Of a stretch of 64,000 bases of DNA, positions 1 to 12,547 are shown piece after piece (the first letter of the stretch is position 1; the number at the start of each line of letters is the position of its first letter). The position numbers and the translations under genes are program-made. The stretch lies in the NCBI RefSeq assembly GCF_958298935.1, contig NC_084923.1, positions 5,520,501 through 5,584,500 of the forward strand, given 5' to 3'. The stretch is from Phragmites australis. Lineage: Eukaryota; Streptophyta; Magnoliopsida; Poales; Poaceae. The notes under the pieces were generated by a model. That model did not search any database, was not told the DNA's origin, and saw nothing but the letters and a program-made list of their open reading frames with translations.

Positions 1-348
1 TCGTATATTATATCATATTGTTGTATCACATTTTTTTTGTTACATAAGGAAATGCCTATATAATCGTTTTACATATGTTTTTTATTGGTCAATTAAACAT
101 TGTTTTTTTATTACTTTTGGGAATCAATAATCACATTAAAAAATTAAGTTATATAACATGAATGTCACATTGAAAAATAAGTTGTATAACATAAAATCAT
201 ATTGGAAACTAAGTTACATAACATGAAACTACTTGTCTGGAACTGTTTTTCCTATACCATCAAGACGCATGTATGGCATCATAGCTCTATCGAGTGTTGC
301 TTCTATAAGTTTGATCTTTTCTAGATCTCCGAACTAATTGTATATTTC

Positions 349-3128
349 CTATTCCTCCACATTCTCAACTCCGACAATTTTTTGTTTTTCGGCAACAACT
401 ATGTGATTCTTATCATCCGCGAGGTCATTTATATAGAAAGCCCGTGCGACGTGATCAGCGAGTACCCACAGGTCATCTTTATGGCCTACAATGTTGAGGT
501 TGATAGTTGTGAACCCGTAGTTGTCCACCGCCATGTCATTTGGGTGTTTGACCCATTTGCACCAAAAGACGGGGATCTGCAGATTCACTCGATAGTCAAG
601 TTCCCGGATTTTATCTATGAACTCATAGTAGGTGCTCTTTTCCCCTGTTATGTCATATGCTTCTATCCAAATGCCGCTGTTTTGGTCCTTGCTCCTCTTA
701 TCCTTTGCTTTAGTATAAAACATGTACCCATTAATGCCATACGTTTGCCATAACGTAACTAAACTTGATGGGCCACAAGCCAACATTTTCACTTTTTTTA
801 TTCTATGGATTCACCATATGGTAGGTTTTGGTTCTCGAACAATGTGGTGAAGCGATGCTTCTGCTCTTTTAAGATCCAATCATCTGAGCGGCCTTGATTT
901 TCTGTACAAAGCTCATTCAGGTATTGCTTGATGTATGACTCCACTATTTTGAGGTGTTGCAAGATGGTGAAATGTCCTTCCACTGCTTTGTAACCCTGAT
1001 CGATGAATCTTTTCTTTCCTTTGGTCCCGCTCCTAAACAACCTCCCCTCATGTCAAGATACAAGTACACCAATCGGTTTCATATCTTTTATGTAATCGAT
1101 GCATCACTCAACGACTTCGTCAATACTGTAGCCCTCGATCATGGAACCCTCTGAGTGAGCACGATTCCGTACATAGCTCTTGAGAATGCCCATGTACCAC
1201 TCAAACACATACATTTGATGTAAGAATACATGGTCCAGTGCAATTATCTCATTCACGATGTGAACCAAGAGGTGTACCATGACATGAAAAAAAGGATGAA
1301 AGAAAGCACATATCAAATTGGCATAGAGTCTCTATCAAGTAACTATATAGAGCACTCACTTTTTCTGCATCAATTATATAGAGCACTCACTTTTTCTGCA
1401 TCAATTACCTTATGTGCAATTGCGTTGAAGAAGTGACACAACCGTGTGATGACCACCTTTATGTATCCTGGCTTAATACCTATAATTGCAATAGGGAGCA
1501 TCTGTGTCATCTTCACATGAAAATCGTGAAACTTCATGCCGATTAGCTTCAAATCTTTCATCAAAACTAGATTCTTAATGTTGGATGAGTAACCAGTCGG
1601 GACTCTCACGCTACGTAAGCACTTGCACATTGCCTTTTTCTCCTAAGGTGTCAGAGAGTAGCTAGCCAGGGGAAGATAATGTTTTCCATTGCTCTATCTT
1701 CATGATGTAGCTCTGGCCTGATTTTAAAATGTACCAAGTCATTACGTGACTTGATTTCATCCTTTGTCTTGCCCTGTTTGTCTAGTAAGAAGCCAATGAT
1801 GCTATCACACACATTCTTCTCAACGTGCATGATATCGATACTGTGGCGAACGTCCAAATCCTTCCAGTAGGGCAAATACTTAAATAAAATTTGCATCTTC
1901 TTCCACAGCATGCCGGTCGATGTCTTAATTTTCTTCCTCTTTTTACCCTTAGATGGCTTCCAAAAACAATTTTGATGCTCTTGACCATTTCAAACACTAG
2001 TGCCCCTCTGTGAGGTTTTGGGCTAGTACCTTGCTCAATCGTATTGTCAAAATATTTCTTTATCTTGCGGTATTTGTGAGTTTTGAGTACGAAAGGTACA
2101 CATATGTGATTTGATCCAAGCATACTGCATATCCTTGCTTCCCTTTAACATGTACCAATAGGGAAAAAAGGGCAAGATAATCACTGATGGTAACGAAAAT
2201 CACGGCTTATAGTGTGAAGTACTGTCGTCAGAACTCATTCCACACTTGGACCTTACCGTTCCACAGTTTCACCCTATCTTCCATCAATGTTTCCAGAAAT
2301 ACATCTATATCATTGCCAGATTGTTTCGGTCCTTGTATAAGAATGACAACATAAGGTACTTTCACTTTATGCATAGCCAAGGAGAAAGGTTGTAGATGGC
2401 CAAGACCACTCGTTAAGTGCTATGTGAGGTGCTCATGTCACTGAAAGGATTGATTCCATTGGTACTCAAAGAGAACCTTACATTCCTTAGTTCTTTAACG
2501 AAATCTAGATACATGAAATCAAATTTTCTTCATTGGCTAGCATTAGTATGGTGTTGAAGCTTAGTTACATCCTTCTTGCGCTTATCGAAATACCAACACA
2601 TCAATTCAAAGTCCCTAGGGTTTGAGTACAAATATTGCAAGCAGGAGATCACTGGTAAGTACCACATTACTATGGCAGGACTTCTTCTCTTATTCACCAT
2701 GTTGAAAGATGTGTCTTCTTCGTCAAGACCAACATTACTCTTTTTCTTCGCGTTGGTGAAAGCATCTTCATTCTCACAATCATCATTCCTCTTGTACCGA
2801 CTCGCATTGCACACTAGGCATTTATCAAAGGCTTCATACTCTTTATAGTAGCGGATACATTGGTTCAGACATCCAATGACAATGGGCAGATAAGTTTCTT
2901 CGCTTGATAAGTGATGATGCGCAATGAGTTAGGTTTCGAAAGCATGTTTGCCAAGAGACTTAACAGATCCGAGAAACTATTGTCAGACCATCCATTGCTG
3001 ATCTTCAACCTCAGTGTTGCCTTCGACTCCCTCATTATCACCATCCACTTGATCAGCAGTGATGTCATCATTTGATTCGCATGTACGTTGTTCGTTGTGT
3101 TTGGATCAACATGTGTAATCCTCAACAA
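349..3128 (-). pseudogene. TNP2-like CACTA transposase, decayed
   Basis: Several minus-strand reading blocks match in order the layout of plant CACTA TNP2 transposases. From 3128 to 2865 there is an N-terminal block with the pattern W-S-D-N-S-F-x-D-L-L-x-L-L. From 2814 to 2530 there is a C-N-A-S-R-Y-K-R block and P-x-x-x-x-L-Q-Y-L-Y. From 1911 to 1651 there is the well-conserved H-x-x-D-x-M-H-V-E-K-N-V-C-D-S core of the Transposase_21 domain. DUF4218-like sequence follows at about 1630-800, and a DUF4216-like C-terminal block (F-W-C-K-W-V-K, then D-N-Y-G-F-T-T-I-N-L-N) lies at 792-349. Stops and frame changes separate the blocks, notably between 2530 and 1911. The gene would have encoded the enzyme that cuts at CACTA ends. 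I see no intact frame, so no active protein is expected. Confidence 0.8.
1344..1405. repeat. 31-bp tandem duplication inside the transposase relic
   Basis: Two copies of a unit beginning TATATAGAGCACTCAC follow each other at 1344 and 1375 with no mismatch that I can see. The duplication length (31) is not a multiple of three, so it shifts the transposase frame in the DUF4218-like part. Confidence 0.85.
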
Positions 3129-3727
3129 AACATCTCAAGATTAAGTGTGATTTGATTATGCTTGATTTGTCCCATAATTTATGGTTCTTGCGGTTAGAAA
3201 ATAAACAGTGTATTTTCTTTGTCTTCTTAGTCAAAGTGTCCATCTCAGCGACTTCAATATAAGTAGAGAATCATTTTATGTATACTTATCCATATCTTGG
3301 CACATCATCCAAGTAATTCAAAAACAAAACCTTCCCCCGCTGTTTTCAAATCTCGCTGCTGCCTCCAAGCTGCTCTGCTCGGACACAACGAGCTCTGTCT
3401 GAATGAAGCTCCCCGCGAGCAGCTACTGTTTATGGAGAGATTATCACAAACAATTCACATAAGAAACCACCCAGTTTTTAATACTAACTAGCATTGTATC
3501 AGTGTCGGTTTTTTATACTAATTGGCACTTGTCGGTGTATCAGGAACCAGGGGTCCCTGAGTCCTGAGACCAGGCCGGCCGTCCGCCACGTGTCACCATC
3601 CCGCGAGGTCCCCCTGCAGGATGAGGAGAATCTAAGTTTCGGGAGAAGGTGCTCGGGGCCACAGCCTCTGGCCCCCGAGCACCCTAGTTCCTCGATGACC
3701 CGCAGAGTCCCCCGATGGTTCGAACAG

Positions 3728-4019
3728 CCGAAGGTCCTACCGAAGTACTCGGGAGAGAGTGCTCGGGGCTGCACGTGGCAGCCCCCGATGACTCGGTTCC
3801 CCGAAGGTCCCACCGAAGTACTCGGGAGAGAGTGCTCGGGGCTGCACGTGGCAACCCCCGAGGACTCAGTTCCCCGAAAGTCCCACCGAAGTACTCGGGA
3901 GAGAGTGCTTGGGGCTGCACGTGGCAGCCCCCGAGGACTCGGTTCCCCGAAGGTCTTACCGAAATGCTCGGGAGAGAGTGCTCGGGGCTGCACGTGGCAG
4001 CCCCCGAGCACTTGGTTCC
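3728..4019 (+). repeat. 73-bp tandem repeat array in LTR, each unit with a CACGTG core
   Basis: Four units start at 3728, 3801, 3874 and 3947 (constant period 73), with a truncated fifth. Each carries the near-palindrome GGGGCTGCACGTGGCAGCCCC, whose centre CACGTG is a plant G-box. The array lies upstream of the LTR TATA box, in the U3 position. Confidence 0.9.
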
Positions 4020-4510
4020 CCGAAGGTTCGCGCAAGATCGCCCGACGACCCGAAGGGTCCCGTCGGCGGGGTGTCAGCCAGTCAAAGGTCCAATACCGCA
4101 TTTAATAGGCATGCGCGGCCTGACATCCTGACATTCTCAGCTGCCCACGCCCTAGTGTCAGACCCTGCCATGCTTTGGCAGGGGGGCGTGGGTCCATTAA
4201 TTGCACGGGTCTCGTCCCGTATCATCCGGGTGCCTCGGGATAACGTTGCCAGGATCGAAGCGTTCCGCCTGCCACCCTGCCCTGACAGAAGAACAAGACA
4301 GGGTGGGCGCACCGGGCGCCTCTGTGGCCGCCCAGTGGGCCCTCTCAATGGCGCCGGAGGACGTCCACAGTGGCGGGTGGTCGGATGCACGCCGTATTTT
4401 TCCACCGCCCCTGTCACTTCGCCAAGACGGAATGATGACGCCTTTCTCCGTGGCACCTTGGCATTCGCGCCCCCTCTTTCCCATTCAAAATAAGTCGAGG
4501 TCGGCGTGTG

Positions 4511-4519
4511 TATAAAAGG
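4511..4519 (+). promoter_or_regulatory. LTR TATA box
   Basis: TATAAAAGG lies in the middle of the solo LTR, just after CGGCGTGTG. The same motif recurs on the minus strand in both LTRs of the large element. It probably marks the U3/R promoter of this family. Confidence 0.6.
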
Positions 4520-5139
4520 AAAGGATGGAGAACACAAGGATGACACGCACAAAAACGGGAAAAACAGGCAAAGTTCAGGCAAAGAAAGGCGAAGTCTAGC
4601 AGAAATCCAGTTCAACTGAGTCAAGCCCAGATCAAGAAACGAAGAACATCACAAACAAGCTCGAGCAGAGCTAGAACACGGGAGCCTCAAGCTCTCTGTA
4701 GACATATACACCCTTGTAACCAGACACATCCTTGAAGAATTCCCTTCAAGGAAAGATATTGCACTCACACAGGAGTAGGGTGTTACGCCCCCGTGCGGCC
4801 CGAACCTGTCTAAACCCCGGTGCATCTATCTCTTTTTTGCACTAGGTCGATAATCTCCCACCACCAGCCGTTGCATTTATTTCCATTTCCATTTATTTCC
4901 GCGACGAGCTCGTTCAGGATCATCCCCCGGCCGAATCTTTAAAAAGGGGTCTCTCGGGATCCCTGCGACAGGAGTTCATCCTCCGACAGCACTGATACTA
5001 CTTATCAATGCCGGTTTTTATTTGAACAGACGCATGTATGTCTTGTTTTGGTACGAACTGGTACTGATACTCTATCAGTGTCGATTTTGGCTGAACCGAT
5101 ATTGATGAACCGGTACTTATAACTAGTTCTGTAGTAGTG

Positions 5140-6986
5140 CTGTTTGTTGATAGAGCAGTTTAATGCTTTTCACTAAGTTGTTGTTTCTTCAAACACGTAT
5201 AATTTGCATAGCGGTGTGCTCCCTCTTCTTTTTTTCTTTTTTTAATAAAGGAAAGCCAATTCTGGCCTCTACATCATTCTGATGCAGGCAGCCCACCCTC
5301 CTTTTTTTCATAGACGTATTTTTCCTATTCTTAGATATTAGGCATATGATAAAATATCTAAAGCAATAATGCACCCTCCTTCAAATCTGTGCATCTCAAT
5401 CTAATAAGCATGTGCCATAGCAAATTAAACATCTGGAATATTGCACGAGTACATCAAGATAGGATTTTTTATTTTTTATTTTTGCACGAGCGTTTTTTAA
5501 CACTAAATATATTTGCAGAGCAAGGTCTCTCTCTGTATATAAATGCACAGTATGCTAGCTATGCTACCCTTTTCATCATGAGCCATACAGGTCGTATGTT
5601 TACTTTTCCATGATCACAGTCCCGGCCCGTAGGTAAGATTTGTTAAGAGAAATTAGATTGTTAGACCATCAAGATCTTTTCTTTTCCACCATTAACATAT
5701 GGATATGGATTTGTACCTCCCCCTTCTCCGATTGACGCGGGAATTTTCAGCTTTTTAACTCTTAGGGTTAACGTACGTGAGGCCTCCGAGACGCTGACTA
5801 CTACTCCATTTGTATAATCAAGCCCCGTATTACCAAGTTAATTATTAACGGTGTATATCTCCATCAGGCTCATAAAATATTAACCAGTTATTCATTTGCA
5901 CCATAAAGTACAATCCAGATGGCCAGAGGCCCAGTACCAAGAGGCACAAGCCGATGACTGGGCAAGTTTGTTTTATTACTGCATTTTTTTTTTCAATCCT
6001 TGTGATTAATTCATTCTCACGCAATTTGAAGGGAACATTTGTCATAGTTAATTCCTCATTCAGCGACCCATTCTGTATAGACTCTGCGTGATCGTACGTG
6101 TTGTTTTGTGTAGAACACACTTTCGTTTTCTTTTCAACTCTGTAAAACAAAGCAGTTTTCATTTCAAAGTGCTTAATATCATGGGGTGGAGTTTTTCTTC
6201 GTCTCTTAAAATTTATGGGCTTATGGCTATGTCACCGCATGACGAGATGACGCCACCAAAATTAGGGCCGTCCTGAGGGGAACATTCTTAGGAAAGACTC
6301 TACAAGTGGGCCCCACTTTCCCTCCATTTTCCGACGGCAAAAACCAAGACATTCCAGCGGCCAACATGCAATAATGCCTTTTTTTTTTCTTTTTTGACAA
6401 AGCGTTCATCTTTTTCGCTACGCAAAGACTTCTTCGTCGCGGTGCTTTTTGGTACGCTAGCTGCATCCCTGTTGAGTCAATTGGCCGCATTGCGTTTCCA
6501 CTTTCAACTTGTAAACGACACGCTGCATTTGCTTGCTGGGAGAGAAATCTCCAAATTCCAAACGCACCATTTGCTGCCGGGGATGTTAATGTCTATGCCG
6601 GCCGTTACCATTTCTCGTGTTGACTTTTGGGGCCATCCAGATCTTGTGTACGTGGACTTGACTGAACTGAAAAACATGCACCTGGACGCTAGGTAGGGAA
6701 GGAGCACACCAACTTGTCCGACCAGCCTGGAAAGAGCAGGTAATTCGCGGCACCGAGTGATCGCGAATCGGCACTGATACGATCGATGTGACGACTCAAT
6801 TACCGACTTGCGGCTGGAATATTGCTTCTAACTAATGCTACTAGTACTTGTTACGAGTTGCGGGCAGGTGGTGCCATATGTAGCGTTCAGATACACCTAC
6901 TACGAAAATGGTGATTGATCAACCGAGGTCGAGTTTCTACGAAAATGGTGACGGTCTGACGGTTCAACAACTGCACGTGTGATATA
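5140..6986. other. Intergenic DNA without recognisable gene
   Basis: Reading both strands I found only short frames without family signatures. There are homopolymer runs (for example near 5985 and 6380) and AT-rich stretches. No repeat boundary could be placed with confidence. Confidence 0.5.
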
Positions 6987-7264
6987 GGTATTATTTGGCT
7001 CCACTAAAATTTATAGACTTTTACTTAAAAACGATTTTTGCGAAAAACTGCTTATACTTTATGTCAAAAGTTGTTAGTTTTTATAATAAATATTTAGATT
7101 TTCATTACACTAGTTTTTTATAAAGATACTCACAGCTAGTTTATCATCTTTTAGTTTATTTCTTAAAAATTAGCTTTTCAAACACTAGTAATAAACGATC
7201 CTCATCGTTTATTTTAGCTTACAGCTTCAAAAAATAAACTAGTAATAAACTATATCAAATAGGA
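6987..7264. mobile_element. Probable MITE (hAT-like)
   Basis: The ends TATTTGGCTCC (left) and, on the opposite strand, CCTATTTGATATAG (right) form an imperfect inverted repeat. They enclose AT-rich sequence with internal palindromic pieces such as AATAAACGATCCTCATCGTTTATT (7191-7214, a near-perfect hairpin). No coding potential. I could not see a clean target duplication, so the limits are approximate. Confidence 0.4.
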
Positions 7265-7885
7265 TCATAATGTTTAGGATTGGTGAACAGCGTTGAAATT
7301 TGCAGCTGGTTAGCTTCCAAGATGACAATGATTGGGATGAGACGGCAAACGTATTGGTCGCGCGCACAAAACCTATCTAGAAATTGTGATATTTATTACT
7401 TAAATGTAAATGATATCACGTGACGTTTTGACGGGTCACCAAGGTATAATTCGAAGTGTCACGAAGTGTGGCAATATAGTATCGCGACGCTCCCATGAAG
7501 CGTCACCAAAAGGTTTGTGCTTTGCCCTCGGAAAATGTATAGCTACTATACATTGTACAGGCACCGGACTAATAGAAATATTCCATTTCATTTAGAATAC
7601 ACTGATATAAACCGTTGCCCTTGAATTTGCTTGGAGAAACAGTAGGCTGGCAGCAATCTTGCACAAGAGGTTGATACGATTGTAAAAAAATATCTGAGGT
7701 TACCAGATCTCTGAGACTACCATAGATCTGATAGAGCGGATCGAACAACCAGAAAAATAGTGGAGTTAGAAAGCCATATGATAGGGGTAATAACTATCTT
7801 GTACGATTCAGGGTAAGCGATGTACTCCAGGAGAATAATAGCAAGCAAGATTTCCATAAACAATAGAAGTGCCTTATCTCCGTTC

Positions 7886-9910
7886 CACTACTATAAAAAC
7901 AGTGATAGACGTCACTGTCGATTTATTTAGAACTGATATGGACAAAGTATCTTTGCTGATTCATATTAATAACAGTTAATATAAATCGATAGCGATAATA
8001 TTATTATCGATTCAAATAATAAATTGGTAGTGCAATTATCACTATTACTATCGGTTTGTGTCATGAAGCAGCAATGATAATAGTTATTAGTGTTGGTTCT
8101 AATTTTGCCGCTCGTTTTTGGAAATTCATAAATTTTTCATACGAAATTAGATAAGGATAATTTTTATATGAAAATTGTAGCTCTCGGCCATATTTATAAC
8201 TTTTTATTTGAATTCATCTATGTGTTCAAACCTAGTTTACAACCAATTTCGCACTCGTAACCTATCGAGCTTGACTCTTTTCGTTGTGGTTCACTCATGG
8301 GAGTAGCTAACACTCTTAAACTACATGAAAAAGATCAAGATAGTAATAATATGGTGAAATAATAATATATACAATGCTTAAGCACTAAGAAATTATTAAC
8401 ATGAATGTGCTCATCAAATCTCTTCTTTTATTTTCACGTGGCCCAACTCAATTTTAAGTTTGACGAATTATACAAAATATAAGTGAGATAAATGATCGTC
8501 TATAATAGAGTAATTACATGGTAAAATAGTAATATGTGTAATACTTAACTTGGTTCATGTTGAAACCGCGGAAAAGAAGTTGCTTGCGCGTTTTCATGTC
8601 CGTATTGAAATATATTGAAATTTATAAAAATCCATATGAAGTTGGATGAAAAGAAACGTTTATACAAAACTTGTAGCTCTTGACGACACACTACCACATA
8701 ACAGGACATTAGTGTCGATTCAAAATCATCATCAGTGATGACTCTTGAACCGGCATTGATAGTCATCGACTATCAGTATCGGTTCTGGAACCGGCACTAA
8801 AAGTGTAATCAGTGTCAGTTCTTAATTGGAACCGACACTGATAGCCGGTTCCAAAAATCGATGTTCTGAAGAAAAAAATGATTTTTTTCAACTAAACAGT
8901 GACCGAGGCCCGAGCTACCCCACATGCACACGTCATCGTCGTGTTTTTTCACGCATGTACGTTCCGTTGGATTCGAAGCCGCGACCTCCTCCCTCGTGCA
9001 TACATTACTTATCATCTCACCTATCTCTTATTGTTGATAGCACTACGAGATATTTTCCTTTTGACTCCTCCTGCTGAAAGTTTGTTATGATTATTTTGGC
9101 ATCTAAATTACTTCAAATAAAAAGGTTGTCAACTACAAAGTTATAGATCTCATCGAAATCTATAATTTTCATATAAAGTTTATCTCCATCTGACACCGTA
9201 TGAAAAAATTATGAATTTCAAAAAAATATGTTGTCATCAACTATCAGTGCCGGTTCGTGATATGAACCGGCACTGATAGTCCCTTCATTATCAGTGCTGG
9301 TTGTGACACGAATCGGTACTGAAAAGTCATTATCAGTGCCAATCCGTGGTTGGAACCAGTACTGATACATCAGTGTTGGTTCCAGCTACGAACAGACACT
9401 AATAGTGACTTTTCAGTGCCGGTTCTTACGCCTCAGCTATTGTTCGCGCGTGGGAGTTTAACAAGCGACACTGATACGTCTTCAATATTGGTTTTTGCAC
9501 AACTGACACTGATAGGGTGATACTTATGATATATTCTATAGTAGTGACATCTACAACTTTGTAGTTAACAAATTTTTCATTTGGAGTCATTTGTATGTCC
9601 AAATAATTATTATAAGTTTCAAACAAAAGGGCGAATAGAAAAAAAAATCCTATTACTATCAACAATCAGCGATAGATGAGATGTTACCAAGGCTTCATAC
9701 AAGGAGTGAGGTTGGACGAAACGCATGCGTGCGAAAATATATGTGGCTGTGGTTTTTCCAGGGGCGGTCAGTGAAAAAACAAGTTTTTTACCCTAAAAAC
9801 TTAATTTTTTAATCAATTATTACTACCAAAAGTAATATGTTATCACTAGTTTCACAACCGATAACCACTGTCAATTTAATAACCGACAATAATACCAATT
9901 ATAAACCAAT
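7886..9910. mobile_element. Older CACTA-like non-autonomous element, right end unclear
   Basis: CACTACTATAAAAACAGTG at 7886 looks like a CACTA terminus, followed by subterminal motifs (TCACTGTCGATTTATT, ATTATCGATTC, ACTATCGG). Similar inverted motifs (ACCGATAACCAC, AACCGACAATAATACC) occur at about 9855-9900. The interior contains the stereotyped TTGTAGCTCT / ATCTACAACTTTGTAG sequence of grass CACTA derivatives, interrupted by the element at 8689-9546. I did not find a matching CACTA end on the right, so the outer limit is a guess. Confidence 0.4.
8689..9546. mobile_element. Non-autonomous CACTA element with TSD ACA
   Basis: The left end reads CACTACCACATAA and the right end, on the minus strand, CACTACTATAGAAT. 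Both are flanked outside by ACA (8686-8688 and 9547-9549), the 3-bp duplication expected for CACTA elements. The 858-bp body is mostly inverted subterminal repeats such as TCAGTGCCGGTTC and GAACCGGCACTGA at about 8740-8860 and 9240-9500. No transposase is encoded, so it would need a helper element. Excising it joins the two halves of the outer repeat, which supports the boundary. Confidence 0.8.
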
Positions 9911-12420
9911 AATAATACACTTTTTTTTTATAACTTCGGCGACAAGGTAATGTGTGCGCTATACGGCTGAGATAGAGTTGGTGAGGAGAGAGTATCTAGT
10001 TTATTCCCCTTTTTTGTGCTGTTGTCGTTGTATATGCAAGGAGCAATTGATGCTGTATTTTTCTCGTCACCGTGTTGTCACTCTGTTGTCACATCCTAGT
10101 GGCAAGCCAAATGCATAGCATGCAAATCCCAGTGGCATTAGACAGTTCGCATTGGCGCATTGCTTTGATGGCGCCAAAAGTAGAGCCGGTACTCGCCAAT
10201 GGATATGTTTTCATATTGTGAACACCAACCCCAACTAGCATGTGATGACATAAACTCGATCGCCAATGAACATATACTCGCCAAAACTCAAAAGTAGCTA
10301 GATAGCCGGTACGTACTCACCAATGTCATATGTTTTCATATTGTGAACACCAACCCCAGCTAGCATGTGATTACAGAATGTAATACTGCTTTCTCGCATC
10401 TAAACATTCAACCATCTGTTCATTACGTACAAGCCTGCTTCTTCTCGATCGAACTCTACAAATCCATAGCTAGCTAGAACTAGGTATTCTTCTCCTTTAG
10501 TATCACTAGGGTTTATGGGTTTGCCCGCTGCCGATCCTAGGGCTTGTAAAATCGCCACCACTTTATCCCTTCTGCATGTAGGCCACACTTACAAGTTGCA
10601 ACTCTTCTATTCATCAGTATATATACACATGCAGGACTACTCCGGATAACACAGCACTACTCTACTGGCCGCAACCACTAACCCCATGACCGAGTCACAT
10701 GAACCACACACGTACGTGCTCCCTACGTGCATCGGTGCATGCATGTCGGCCGGCCACTACACCGCCCGACTAGCTACCACACTTAACTTCTAGCTAATCA
10801 ATTCCAACACGTACGTGTGCACCTAACACACGATGTAGAGACACGTACTAACGACTCCATTATGCAGACACACATGCACGTAACACCGCGTCACACGGCA
10901 AACACTGTACTCAAGATTATACTAAGCCACCACCACACCAACCCCCCTTTGCCCAGGTCGATCAATAAGTACAATTGCGCCGGCCGTATTCAGCTTAATT
11001 AACCCAAAACTGCTGTGTTGGAAAATAATATTTCTGCTCTTCTTAAAAGGTATACCACCAAATTAAAACTTCGGAGGTACCGAAATTTGGCACTTAGATA
11101 CCAAAATTTGGTAACTATCTAGTTATAATTCTTAGTACCTCCATAGGATGAGAAAAATACTCCTTGGGAAAAGACCAAGGCTGTCAAGAATGTAGCTAGA
11201 GACAACAGGTCTGTTTGGTTAGTGGCTATAATTTGCCAGAACTTAAACATACATGTTTGACTAACTATGGCCAGTGTTTGGTTAGCTGCCATATTTTCAC
11301 GTGTCAAACTTTTTTTCTAGTGGGGTTCATTTGTTAGTGACTTTTTTTTTTTTGTCAATTCTTGTTATAGTTATGGTGAACACACAAATTATGACGTGCC
11401 ACACTTGTGACAGGAAAGATGGTAATCTCTAGATACTAACCAGACACGCCTGTTGGCCGTACGTAATCCGCGTGTTGTACTAAGAACACCAAACCAATGA
11501 TGTAAAATTGGATATGCAAGGCTTGACTAAATATGTCTACCACCATCATTATATCTACCATTTGGAATTAATGATCTACTAGTCAGAAGATGGACACGAT
11601 CAAGAACATTGCGTACCGATGTGATCGAATTGGAAGAGCGGATAGATTGAGAGCTAGCAATTTTATGTGGGGTGTGGTCGCTGTGGTCCTCGCGCAATGG
11701 CCGGCAATGTGGATACGAGAGGTAGCTCTGAGTGCGGCCAGTTTGGCTGTCAAACAAAAACACCTGTGCTAAGCAAAGGCTCAATCACCAATCTCCAAGA
11801 AGTAATAAGCTATGTCCTCTTCCAGACGCGTGAATGTGGTAGGAATGCGGGTGCAAAACAGATGACTAGAAAATATGAAATTTTTGTAGGAATGGCCGTA
11901 GGAGGAACAGACGATTTTTTTTTTGAACCAGATCCCCACCCCATGGCCTTCATTGGAGGCTTAAATAGGGCGCGTGTGAGATGGGGCCTCGAGACCCCTC
12001 GGTTGATCAGCACCTCCCTTGGTGCCTTACCACCGGACCCTTGTCCGTCTGCAATTCTAAAAAAAAACAGACGACTTCTTAGGAATTTTAGCTACGATAA
12101 GCTGTCTTTATTTTGTTTGCTTAATCAACAAACATTAATTTCTTCTGTTACCCATCGACAAATGGGCCACGTGGACAAGAAGCGGCATTAGCGTCGTAGT
12201 AGTGGCTGCTGGAAAGCTTATTTTTGTCATGACAGAGATGCGCTTTCGCGGCAGCTCACATGGCTTTGACTGAACATCACCAACTATCATATGGACACGG
12301 CAAACTATTTTCGAAACAGTGGCAGGAGCGCTAGCTGCAATCCTTTAAACAAGAACACGGCAAACTGCATGTATTCTCTGTGACTCTTCGATATATCCAA
12401 TGGCCATGTTGTTGGAGGCT
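9911..12420. other. Intergenic DNA upstream of the decarboxylase gene
   Basis: No gene recognised. There is a 65-70-bp direct duplication around CCAATG..ATATGTTTTCATATTGTGAACACCAACCCC (copies near 10195 and 10318). A MITE lies at about 11208-11452. The 10600-10980 stretch is rich in ACGT-containing motifs (ACACGTACGTGC). The rest is featureless to me. Confidence 0.5.
11208..11452. mobile_element. Probable MITE
   Basis: GGTCTGTTTGGTTAGT at the left pairs imperfectly with the opposite strand of ACTAACCAGACACGCC at the right, about 245 bp apart. Internal sequence repeats the phrase TGTTTGGTTAG. It has no coding potential. The target duplication is unclear, so the superfamily is unassigned. Confidence 0.4.
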
Positions 12421-12426
12421 AATGCC

Positions 12427-12436
12427 TATATAAATA
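12427..12436 (+). promoter_or_regulatory. TATA box of the decarboxylase gene
   Basis: TATATAAATA lies 112-121 nt before the ATG. This allows a 5' leader of roughly 80-90 nt, normal for an intronless plant gene. Confidence 0.65.
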
Positions 12437-12547
12437 GCCATCTGATCTGATCATGGTTTCATCAGTCGATACTGCCAGATCTTACTCACTAAAGGTGCAG
12501 CTAATTAGTCCATTAATTCATCCTCCAACCGTTAATTAGTTACACTT

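Larger units (their letters stand above)
3530..4988 (+). mobile_element. Solo LTR of a Tat-family Ty3/Gypsy retrotransposon (TSD GCACT)
   Basis: The 1459-bp segment starts TGTCGGTG and ends CCTCCGACA, and is flanked on both sides by GCACT (3525-3529 and 4989-4993). It is clearly of the same family as the LTRs of the large element at 25999-44145, here in forward orientation. It has the same opening (GGAACC..GGGTCCCT), the same 73-bp tandem units, a TATAAAAGG box and the same closing sequence. No gag or pol sequence adjoins it. The perfect duplication shows an insertion followed by LTR-LTR recombination. The host site is the subterminal region of the CACTA element. Confidence 0.93.
1..5139 (-). 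mobile_element. CACTA (En/Spm-type) DNA transposon, one end and transposase region
   Basis: The right boundary is at 5139, where the sequence read on the minus strand begins CACTACTACAGAAC, a typical grass CACTA terminal inverted repeat. Next to it (about 4990-5130 and 3500-3529) are subterminal motifs of the type CAGTGTCGGTTTT / AACCGGTACTTAT / TATCAATGCCGG. The transposase relic lies inward on the minus strand, so this is its 5' side. The other end is left of the window, so the 3-bp target duplication cannot be checked. The element was later interrupted by a solo LTR (3530-4988). The coding region is decayed, so I infer an old inactive copy. Confidence 0.75.
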
